Positions 8,222-16,248 of a stretch of 57,000 nucleotides of DNA are shown one piece after another. A program made the position numbers and the translations under genes. The notes beneath the pieces are model-generated. The model searched no databases and was not told where the DNA came from. It worked only from the letters and a program-made list of their open reading frames with translations. The stretch covers positions 1-57,000 of the forward strand of contig JAFMEZ010000007.1 of the NCBI GenBank assembly GCA_017856455.1, given 5' to 3'. Position 1 is the first letter of the stretch, and the number at the start of each line of letters is the position of its first letter. Origin of the DNA: Parafilimonas sp. (GTDB lineage: Bacteria; Bacteroidota; Bacteroidia; Chitinophagales; Chitinophagaceae).

Positions 8222-10666
8222 GTGTTCGCAGAAGTTATCATACCCATCCCGATTCCTAAAACGTATACTTACCATATTCCTCAGTCAATGGAATCCATGG
8301 CAGTGCCTGGCGTTCGTGTTGAAGTAAGTTTTGGCAAGAAAAAAAGATATGCAGGTGTTATAAAATCAATTACAGATACTCCTCCAAAAGGATTTGATCC
8401 AAAATCAATCCTTCAAATTCTTGATCCGGAACCTATATTATATGATGAGCAACTGAAATTATGGAACTGGATCGCAAATTATTACATGTGTTCAGAAGGT
8501 GAAGTAATGGGCGTAGCGCTTCCAACCCATCTGAAATTAAGCAGTGAAACAATCTTAATTTGGAATGATGAGTATGGCGAAGATTTTAGTGATTTAGATG
8601 ATAAAGAATACCTGGTTGCGGAAGGTTTGCTCTTGAAAAGAGAATTGAAGCTGGAAGAAGTACAGGAAATATTAGATGCAACATATGTTTATCCTGTTGT
8701 TAAGAGTTTATTAGAAAAAAAAGTATGTTTTGCATGGGAGTCATTGAAAGAGAAGTATGCAGTTAAAAAAGAAAACTTCATTCGACTACATCCTAAATTT
8801 CAAGATGAAGATGCGCTGTCTACATTATTAAATCAATGGTCGTCAAAAGCACCTAAACAGCTTGAGCTGCTTTTGGCATATTTGCATTTGCAAAAAAAAG
8901 ATGGCGTTGTAAAACAGGCGGAATTATTAAAAAAATCAGGTGCAAATAATGCTCAATTAAAGGGATTGATCGATAAAGAAATCTTATTGGTGACAAAAGA
9001 AAGTGTTGATCGTATTCAGTTGAAAGAAAAGGAGGTAATGATTGATTTTGAATTGACTCCAAAGCAGCAAGAAGCTTATTTTAATATCAAACAGGGGTTG
9101 TCTGATAAAAATATCTGTTTACTTCATGGTGTTACTTCAAGTGGAAAAACATTGCTTTATATCAAATTGATTGAAGAGCAAATTAAATTGGGTAAACAGG
9201 TGCTTTATTTGCTTCCAGAAATTGCACTGACTGCACAGATCATCAGGCGACTAGAAAAACATTTTGGTGGATATATCGCTATATATCACTCAAAGTTTAA
9301 TCCAAATGAAAGAGTGGAGCTTTGGAATAAAGTGAAAAATGGTGATATAAGAATTGTACTTGGAGCCAGGTCTGCTTTGTTTCTTCCTTTTTCGAGCCTT
9401 TCGCTGATTATTGTTGATGAGGAACAGGATGCTTCATTCAAACAACAGGATCCTGCACCACGATATAATGCACGTGATGCTGCATTATATTATGCAAAAC
9501 AGTGTGATGCAAAAGTAGTTTTAGGAAGTGCAACACCAAGTATAGAATCCTACGCTCAAGCGGTTAATGGAAAGTATGCGTTGGTTGAACTTTTTGAAAG
9601 GTTTGGTGGCGTTGAATTGCCCACCATCGAATTGGCCGATTTACGCACAATGGAAGGCAATAAGCTGGTCCGAAAGGTGATTTCCGATCATCTTAAAATT
9701 GCCATTGAGGAAACTTTACAAAATGGTAAACAGGTTATATTGTTCCAAAACAGAAGAGGATATGCGCCATATAAAATATGTGCAACTTGTGGTAATATTC
9801 CGCACTGTGAACATTGTGATGTTACACTGACCTACCATAAACTACAACATAAATTGCAATGTCATTATTGTGGAACTACCTATCCTGTTGTGCAAACCTG
9901 TGCTGCATGTGGTTCCAATAATTGGATTGAAAAAAACTTTGGTACAGAAAAAGTTGAAGAACTGTTGGGTGAAATGTTCCCTGATAATACCATAGCCAGA
10001 ATGGATGTTGATACCGTCAGGGGAAAGGCAGCTCATGAGGACCTGATTAGAAACTTTGAGCAGAAGCGAATGGATATTTTAGTTGGCACACAAATGGTAG
10101 TTAAGGGATTAGACTTTGATAATGTTACTTTGGTTGGAATATTAGATGCAGATGGCTTGCTTTCATTTACTGATTTTAGGGTAAATGAAAGAGCTTTTCA
10201 ATTGATGGAGCAGGTAAGTGGAAGAGCAGGCAGAAGAGGTGAAAGGGGTAGGGTTGTCATACAAGGAACACAACTTCAACATCCAGTGATAGAATGGGTG
10301 GTAGCACATGATTATAAGACGCTCTTTGAAAAAGAAATATCTTCAAGAAAGTTGTTTCACTATCCTCCTTATTCCAGACTTGTTCAGATTCTATTCAAAC
10401 ATACAGATAAATCAAAAGCATTGAATGCTGCATCATTCATAGCAACAAGATTGAATGCTTCATTTGGTGAGTATTTGATTGGGCCTGCTGAACCTGTTAT
10501 CAATCGAATCCGCAATAAATATATCTATGAGATTTTATTGAAACTTCCACGCAATAGTGAAAAAAATTCACAGGCAAGAATTCTTATACAGCAAAACCTA
10601 TTGATGTTGCAAGGTGAGACCACTCTTAAATCTGTGCATGTGCAAATCAATGTAGATCCGATCTAG
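8222..10666 (+). CDS. priA: Primosomal protein N' (replication restart helicase PriA)
   Basis: Superfamily 2 3'-5' DNA helicase that recognises stalled forks and loads the replisome. The N-terminal 3'-DNA-binding domain starts at FAEVIIPIPIPKTYTYHIP. Walker A is GVTSSGKT (303-310) and Walker B/DEAH-like is VDEEQD (398-403). Eight cysteines in four CxxC pairs (about 520-563, from CATCG through CHYC to CAAC) form the two zinc-binding sites inside the helicase core. Later helicase motifs include the QVSGRAGR segment. Length 814 is normal. Start is GTG 8222, eight bases after plsC; translational coupling is plausible. It converges on dnaG with only two bases between stops. Confidence 0.96.
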   Translation: MFAEVIIPIPIPKTYTYHIPQSMESMAVPGVRVEVSFGKKKRYAGVIKSITDTPPKGFDPKSILQILDPEPILYDEQLKLWNWIANYYMCSEGEVMGVALPTHLKLSSETILIWNDEYGEDFSDLDDKEYLVAEGLLLKRELKLEEVQEILDATYVYPVVKSLLEKKVCFAWESLKEKYAVKKENFIRLHPKFQDEDALSTLLNQWSSKAPKQLELLLAYLHLQKKDGVVKQAELLKKSGANNAQLKGLIDKEILLVTKESVDRIQLKEKEVMIDFELTPKQQEAYFNIKQGLSDKNICLLHGVTSSGKTLLYIKLIEEQIKLGKQVLYLLPEIALTAQIIRRLEKHFGGYIAIYHSKFNPNERVELWNKVKNGDIRIVLGARSALFLPFSSLSLIIVDEEQDASFKQQDPAPRYNARDAALYYAKQCDAKVVLGSATPSIESYAQAVNGKYALVELFERFGGVELPTIELADLRTMEGNKLVRKVISDHLKIAIEETLQNGKQVILFQNRRGYAPYKICATCGNIPHCEHCDVTLTYHKLQHKLQCHYCGTTYPVVQTCAACGSNNWIEKNFGTEKVEELLGEMFPDNTIARMDVDTVRGKAAHEDLIRNFEQKRMDILVGTQMVVKGLDFDNVTLVGILDADGLLSFTDFRVNERAFQLMEQVSGRAGRRGERGRVVIQGTQLQHPVIEWVVAHDYKTLFEKEISSRKLFHYPPYSRLVQILFKHTDKSKALNAASFIATRLNASFGEYLIGPAEPVINRIRNKYIYEILLKLPRNSEKNSQARILIQQNLLMLQGETTLKSVHVQINVDPI

Positions 10667-10668
10667 AT

Positions 10669-12603
10669 TTATTTGAAAATTACAGTGCCAATATTTCTCA
10701 TCAAATCCATCTCAAGTTCTTTTAAGTGACGATGTGTTTGTAAGAGAATGATCATATCATCTTCAGAAGGACCGTTTTCAAGGTCTCTTTGATTTTCTAT
10801 AATTAGCCTTTTGATTTTTTTCAATTTGAGGTATGTCATGCTTGAAATGACCTCCTCTTTGTATTTATCTTCTCGCGCTAAGATCTCACCTTTATAATAT
10901 TTTTCCCAATTTGGACTTATGCTGTGTTTTTCAGTGAGCAGCGAAACTGCCATTTGATTGATAGAAGAATCAGCATGGTATAAAAAATGTTTTTCACTGG
11001 GCGACTGGCCATTCATCAAAAGTGACTTGTACAATTGCAATAATCCAATTAAACTTTTGTTGTCGAATAATTCTTCAAGTCCGTCTCTTTCAATTTCTTC
11101 AAAAATATATTGTGCCACCGACCGCTCTTCATCCCATGATTTTGCACCAAACTCAATTAAAGAACGCAAGACAGCCTGTTCGTTCATTTCATCTTTGAAC
11201 AGTAAGTCTATTACAGCCTCCTGTTGTTCTTGGGCTGCAATATTTTCATTTAATACTTCTTCACGTTGAAGCTTTTTTTCTTCTTTACCAATTTTTTCGC
11301 GTGAAAATTTTTGGACCAATGCTGTAAGTCCTTGTTCATCTATCTTTAATAGGTGAGAACATTTTTTGATGTAATCTTGCTGTCTGGTAAAATCTTCAGC
11401 ACGATTCAGTTTTGAGATTGATTCAGCTATTTGGTTGACTACAGCAGCTTTCTTTGTACTGTCGTTGCCAGCATCTTTTAACGCAATATCAAGTTGAAAT
11501 AAAATGAAATCTTTCTTATTGTCTTTTACAAATGCCCTGAATGCATCTGCTCCAACTTTTTTGACATAGCTATCTGGATCTTCCTTGTCAGGAATTAAAA
11601 CCAGTTGAACGTTTAATCCTTCTTCAATGGCCAGATCCAATCCTCTTAGCGCAGCTTTGATACCAGCACTGTCACCATCATATATAATGGTAAGATTATT
11701 GGTATACTTTCTGATCAATCTTAACTGGTCTGTGGTAAGCGAAGTGCCACCAGAGGCAACTACATTTTCAATGCCTGATTGGTGCATCGCTGTCACATCA
11801 GTATACCCTTCAACCAAAAAGCATTCATCAAGTTTATCAATTGGATGTCTTGCGAAATAGGAGCCGTATAAAATTTTACTTTTAACGTACAACTCGTTTT
11901 CAGGTGTATTAATATACTTTGGACCACGGTCACTGCTACCAATAACCCTTGCTCCAAATCCAATAATTTTTCCACTCTGATTATGTATAGGAAAAATGAT
12001 TCGTCCACGATAGTTATCAACCAGCTGTCCGTTTCGCTCTGTTGAAAGTCCACTTTTCTTTAAAAGCTCAGCACTGTATTGTTGTTTGAGCGCTTCTGTG
12101 GTAAAGGCATCTCCTTTATCCGGGCAATAACCAATTTGAAACTTTTCGATGATAGTATCACTGAAACCTCTTTCTTTCAAATATTCTAATGCATTGGTTT
12201 GTCCCTCTTCAGTCTCCAATAATTGCGTTGCGAAGAACTTTGCAGCAAATTGATTGATGATATGCAGACTGTCAGCTACCTGTTGTTGTTCTTTGTACTC
12301 CGGACTACTTTCGGTCTCTTCAATCTCAATATTGTATCTATTGGCTAGCCATTTTAGTGCCTCTGGATAGGTGAGCTTTTCATGCTCCATAATGAAGCCT
12401 ATGGCGTTACCACTTTTCCCGCAACCAAAACATTTATATATTTCTTTTGATGGAGAAACAGTGAAGGAAGGAGTCTTCTCATTATGAAAAGGACAAAGAC
12501 CAAGATAGTTGGTTCCTCTTCGTTTGAGCTTGACATAGTTTCCTACAACATCTAAAATGTCAATTCTGCCCTGTATTTCCTGTATGGTCTGTTGGGAGAT
12601 CAA
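10669..12603 (-). CDS. dnaG: DNA primase
   Basis: Synthesises RNA primers for replication. The N-terminal CHC2 zinc-binding domain has Cys37, His40, Cys58 and Cys61 (CPFH and CFGC). The TOPRIM catalytic domain begins with the EGYTD motif (265-269) and continues with IYDGDSAG and DPD. The C-terminal part (about 440-644) is a charged, helical DnaB-interaction region. Length 644 is typical. The only start preceding the zinc domain is TTG at 12603 (L-I-S-Q-Q-T), unusual for an essential gene. It lies 22 bases downstream of the cytochrome gene at 12626 on the same strand, so it may be read through from that module; no separate promoter box is visible in the gap. Confidence 0.95.
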   Translation of the reverse strand: MISQQTIQEIQGRIDILDVVGNYVKLKRRGTNYLGLCPFHNEKTPSFTVSPSKEIYKCFGCGKSGNAIGFIMEHEKLTYPEALKWLANRYNIEIEETESSPEYKEQQQVADSLHIINQFAAKFFATQLLETEEGQTNALEYLKERGFSDTIIEKFQIGYCPDKGDAFTTEALKQQYSAELLKKSGLSTERNGQLVDNYRGRIIFPIHNQSGKIIGFGARVIGSSDRGPKYINTPENELYVKSKILYGSYFARHPIDKLDECFLVEGYTDVTAMHQSGIENVVASGGTSLTTDQLRLIRKYTNNLTIIYDGDSAGIKAALRGLDLAIEEGLNVQLVLIPDKEDPDSYVKKVGADAFRAFVKDNKKDFILFQLDIALKDAGNDSTKKAAVVNQIAESISKLNRAEDFTRQQDYIKKCSHLLKIDEQGLTALVQKFSREKIGKEEKKLQREEVLNENIAAQEQQEAVIDLLFKDEMNEQAVLRSLIEFGAKSWDEERSVAQYIFEEIERDGLEELFDNKSLIGLLQLYKSLLMNGQSPSEKHFLYHADSSINQMAVSLLTEKHSISPNWEKYYKGEILAREDKYKEEVISSMTYLKLKKIKRLIIENQRDLENGPSEDDMIILLQTHRHLKELEMDLMRNIGTVIFK

Positions 12604-12625
12604 TAGTCTGTATTAACCCGTGAAA

Positions 12626-14794
12626 TTAATAGAAAAACACTTCATCCACAAACACCCAGCCTTTTTCCTTCTTGCCAGGATGCCAGTTTGGTAACCGTTG
12701 CACATTGATGGCCTCAATTTCAACATAATGGTACTTACCTGGAATAAGATTTACAGATACCGGAATAATTCCAGCATTTCTCTGAGCAGTGGGTTGGGGA
12801 GGTTTTATTGTTGCAATGGTTGTTAAGTTCGACTTATTCAATCCTCCCTTTACAATAATTTTTTCTGGAGGGAAAACATAGGCGCCAGTATTATCTGCTA
12901 GGCTCAATACTACTGTTGAAATTGTTTCTGTACCATTGAAGTTGAAACCAGCTTTCATTGTTTGATCTCTGAAGCCGAGCCAATTTAAATTAAGATTAAT
13001 CGGTGTTCCTTTATTGAAATCAATCAAAGCTGTCGATCCGTTTGCCCTGTACCTCTCAGCCGGTTGATTGATAATGATGGCTGAATCAATTTTTATTCCT
13101 TTTACAAAAAAGGTAAAGTTGGATGAATTGCTGGTTAACCAGCCTTTAGAAACAGCTACTGCATTGATTTGCGTTAATCCACTGATGTCAAATGGTTTGG
13201 TATATAACATTCCATTGATCGAATCTGGTATCGTTCCATCTACAGTGTATCTAATTTGAGCTCCAGGGAGCGGGTGTTTTAATGCGACCTGTTCTCCCGG
13301 ATTTAAAATCATCTTTTCTGCATTTGATACTGTTGGTGGGGTTAATTTCAATAATTCTGTATCATCAGGAACGTAGCCAATATCCCATTTTATTTTGGGG
13401 AATTTAAGTTGCAATGATTTCAATGCTGTATCGGATACCTGGCTATTCCACAAATAAATATTTTTTAAAGAGGACATATTACCAATACTGTATAGATGCT
13501 TGGCTTGAATCTTGGTAGATGCAAGAGAAATGAATGCTAATTTTTTATTAGCACTGAGGGATCCCAATTTTTCGCCATTGATGAGTGTGCCATTCAGATT
13601 GAGTTTCTCCAAGTTTTCAAAATTTGACAATAGCTCAAATACTTTATCGTCAACTGGCATTGAAGAGAGATTTATCTCAATAATTTGTTTTGCGATCGGA
13701 GTACACTCTTCCAAAAGTTTTATGTTGAATTTTTCTTTGAGATAAAATTTTACAACAAGGGCAGGGGAGTTTACATCAATAGGAAGTACTCTTCTAAAAG
13801 GGGAATTCAATGATTTAATATCGTCTTCATTTGCTTTTTTAAAATCATAATGTTTAGTTGCTGATACTGATGACTTTATTTGAACAATTTTCTGGATAAT
13901 TGATCTCAATGTATCCTTCAAGTCTAGTTGATGAAATCTAATAGCTGTGTCTGCTTTTCTAATGATCCATTCTTTGAATAAGTAGATCTCCTCTTCTGTC
14001 AATTGTGCCTTACCTTTTGGCGGCATATGTTTTTTATCATCCAAAGAAAGTAGTGCTCTTTGAATAAAAAGACTTTTAGCCGGGTCTCCTGAAATAAATG
14101 CTGCACCTGATTTTCCGCCCTTTTGAAATTGTGCAAATGATGCAAGGTTAAGTCCACCTTTTGATTTTTTATCATTATGGCATTCTAAGCATTTATTGGT
14201 CAAGATTGCATTGACAACATCATCGTATATCAACGTAGAATCAGTTAATGGCTTGAAAGCAGCAGATTTGTCTTCAGATGAATTGAAATCCAAATAACCC
14301 TCTCCATGTGTAAGACTGCCTCCAAAATGACTTCCAATGATCATTGTAATTGCTGTTATCACTACAGCGAAAGACCATACTTTCTTATCATGACTTGTAT
14401 ACTGGTATATATAAATGAGTATATGGGTGAGCAAAGCTGTTGCAATACTTAGCCATTTGTGTTTAATCAATAGCTCTTTATCGTAATCATTTGATGAGGC
14501 TGCAAGCAATCCTAATAATGCAGTAATCGTAGCCAAAAGTGCAGTGTAATGAAGGAACAGATTAAAAAGATAAGCTTCTTGATGTTTTGAATTGTTGATA
14601 AAAATTGAAATAGGAATCAGTAATATGATAAACGAAATTGGCAAGTGAAGCAATACAGGATGAAGGTTGCCAGTCAGCTTTAGCCATTGAGGAATGTCAG
14701 TAAGGGATGCAAATGATACGACTAACATCAATGCTTGTAGCAGCATCAATAAAGCGCCTAATATCTGAATGTGCAGGGTTTTATTTTTCATCAT
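12626..14794 (-). CDS. Multi-domain membrane cytochrome with LRR-like and chitobiase C-terminal-like domains
   Basis: A 722-residue mosaic and the last gene of the three-gene cytochrome/DUF1501 module. Residues 1-160 hold about five membrane segments, including a DUF2231-like LHPVLLHLPI (44-53). A planctomycete-type cytochrome c domain follows, with heme motif CLECH (202-206) and a likely axial Met in HMPP (257). Residues about 385-470 resemble degenerate leucine-rich repeats (LEKLNLNGT, LAFISLAST, LKNIYLWNS). About 495-575 resembles the chitobiase/FN3-associated domain (GAQIRYTVDGTIPDS). The C-terminal 140 residues look like a beta-sandwich, perhaps carbohydrate-binding. Its start codon overlaps the stop of the DUF1501 gene (ATGA). 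An envelope redox or polysaccharide-related role is suggested, but function is unknown. Confidence 0.85.
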   Translation of the reverse strand: MMKNKTLHIQILGALLMLLQALMLVVSFASLTDIPQWLKLTGNLHPVLLHLPISFIILLIPISIFINNSKHQEAYLFNLFLHYTALLATITALLGLLAASSNDYDKELLIKHKWLSIATALLTHILIYIYQYTSHDKKVWSFAVVITAITMIIGSHFGGSLTHGEGYLDFNSSEDKSAAFKPLTDSTLIYDDVVNAILTNKCLECHNDKKSKGGLNLASFAQFQKGGKSGAAFISGDPAKSLFIQRALLSLDDKKHMPPKGKAQLTEEEIYLFKEWIIRKADTAIRFHQLDLKDTLRSIIQKIVQIKSSVSATKHYDFKKANEDDIKSLNSPFRRVLPIDVNSPALVVKFYLKEKFNIKLLEECTPIAKQIIEINLSSMPVDDKVFELLSNFENLEKLNLNGTLINGEKLGSLSANKKLAFISLASTKIQAKHLYSIGNMSSLKNIYLWNSQVSDTALKSLQLKFPKIKWDIGYVPDDTELLKLTPPTVSNAEKMILNPGEQVALKHPLPGAQIRYTVDGTIPDSINGMLYTKPFDISGLTQINAVAVSKGWLTSNSSNFTFFVKGIKIDSAIIINQPAERYRANGSTALIDFNKGTPINLNLNWLGFRDQTMKAGFNFNGTETISTVVLSLADNTGAYVFPPEKIIVKGGLNKSNLTTIATIKPPQPTAQRNAGIIPVSVNLIPGKYHYVEIEAINVQRLPNWHPGKKEKGWVFVDEVFFY

Positions 14795-16248
14795 GCAATA
14801 ACTCCTTGAACAACTTCGCCTGCAATGTCAGTCAATCTATATCTTCTGCCAAGGTGCTTATATGTCAGTTGTTCATGATTGATCCCCATCAAATGCAAGA
14901 CAGTTGCATGAAAATCATGCACACTTACTGGGTCTTTAATTATGTTGTAGCCAAATTCATCTGTTTCACCGTATATGGTTCCTGGTTTAGTACCACCTCC
15001 AGCCATCCAGAGTGAAAAACATTTAGGGTGATGGTCTCTTCCGTAGTTTTCTTTTGTCAGCTTACCCTGACAATAATTTGTTCTTCCGAATTCTCCTCCC
15101 CAAATCACTAAAGTTTCATCTAGTAATCCTCTTTGTTTTAAATCCTTGATGAGTCCTGCACTTGCACGGTCAACATCTTCTGCCTGCATACGCATATCAC
15201 CTTCAAGATTTCCATGTGTGTCCCAACCTTGATGATAGAGTTGTACAAACCTTACGCCAGATTCAGATAATTTTCTTGCAAGCAAACAGTTGGCTGCATA
15301 GGTTCCAGGAACCAGACAATCTGGTCCGTATAATTTAATTGTATTGGTAGATTCTTTGCTGAAATCTGTTAGCTCTGGTACCGCACTTTGCATTCGATAA
15401 GACATTTCATATTGTTGGATCCTGGTTTTGATTTCTGGATCACCAATATTTTCAAATGACTCTGCATTGAATTTAGCAAGCATATCGAGCATATCTCTTC
15501 TGCTTTGTTTGTCATGCCCTTCTGGATTATTTAAATAAAGAACTGGGTCTTCTCCACTGCTAAAGACAACGCCTTGATGCAAGCTATCTAGAAAGCCATT
15601 GGTCCATAGTTTCGAATAAACACCTTGTCCATTTCCTCTCCCTCTGGATAACAATACGCAATAAGAGGGGAGGTTTTCATTTTCACTTCCAAGTCCATAG
15701 CTCATCCAAGCACCCATGCTTGGTCTGTTTCCTTGTTGAGCACCTGTTTGAAAAAATGTCAATGCAGGATCGTGGTTGATGGCCTCTGTATGCATTGTTT
15801 TTATGAAACATAGATCATCGACAATAGAGGCCATGTGGGGAAATAATTCTGAAACCCATGCACCTGATTGTCCATGTTGCGCGAAATTGAATGTTGAACC
15901 TACCAAAGGAAATTTTTCTTGGTTGGATGTCATTCCTGTTAATCTTTGTCCCATTCTTATTGACGCAGGCAATTCCTCTCCATGCATCTTATTAAGCAAT
16001 GGTTTATAATCAAATGTTTCAAGTTGAGAAGGTGCTCCGTTTTGGAACAGGTATATAATTCTTTTAGCCTTAGGAGCAAATTGTGCAATTCCCAATTGCA
16101 TTGCTGCTTGGTCATTGGCACCAATGAATTGATCTTTAAAAAGTAATCCACCTAGTGCTGCACCACCTAATCCTAATCCAGCTTTTGTGAGAAAATGTCT
16201 GCGTGTGACATTTAATCTGAATTCTTTTTCTTGCTGTTCCATTTTCAT
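14791..16248 (-). CDS. DUF1501 family (sulfatase-like) protein with Tat signal
   Basis: A 485-residue member of the DUF1501 family, which shares the alkaline-phosphatase/sulfatase fold but has no established activity. A twin-arginine signal (TRRHFLTKAGLGLGG, residues 15-29) predicts export of the folded protein, possibly with a bound metal. Family landmarks include FQNGAPSQLETFDYKP, QLYHQGWDTHGN, WGGEFGRTNY and GRDHHPKCFSLWMAGGG, whose Asp/His/Glu residues could be metal ligands. No Cys-type formylglycine motif (CxPxR) is visible, so it is not a standard sulfatase. It overlaps both neighbours by four bases (ATGA), which signals translational coupling in a single operon. Start M1 (16248) or M3 is possible. 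Confidence 0.9.
   Translation of the reverse strand: MKMEQQEKEFRLNVTRRHFLTKAGLGLGGAALGGLLFKDQFIGANDQAAMQLGIAQFAPKAKRIIYLFQNGAPSQLETFDYKPLLNKMHGEELPASIRMGQRLTGMTSNQEKFPLVGSTFNFAQHGQSGAWVSELFPHMASIVDDLCFIKTMHTEAINHDPALTFFQTGAQQGNRPSMGAWMSYGLGSENENLPSYCVLLSRGRGNGQGVYSKLWTNGFLDSLHQGVVFSSGEDPVLYLNNPEGHDKQSRRDMLDMLAKFNAESFENIGDPEIKTRIQQYEMSYRMQSAVPELTDFSKESTNTIKLYGPDCLVPGTYAANCLLARKLSESGVRFVQLYHQGWDTHGNLEGDMRMQAEDVDRASAGLIKDLKQRGLLDETLVIWGGEFGRTNYCQGKLTKENYGRDHHPKCFSLWMAGGGTKPGTIYGETDEFGYNIIKDPVSVHDFHATVLHLMGINHEQLTYKHLGRRYRLTDIAGEVVQGVIA

Noticed and set aside
14791-16248. DUF1501 protein as a true arylsulfatase
   Set aside because: The formylglycine motif CxPxR is not visible; only the fold-level similarity holds.
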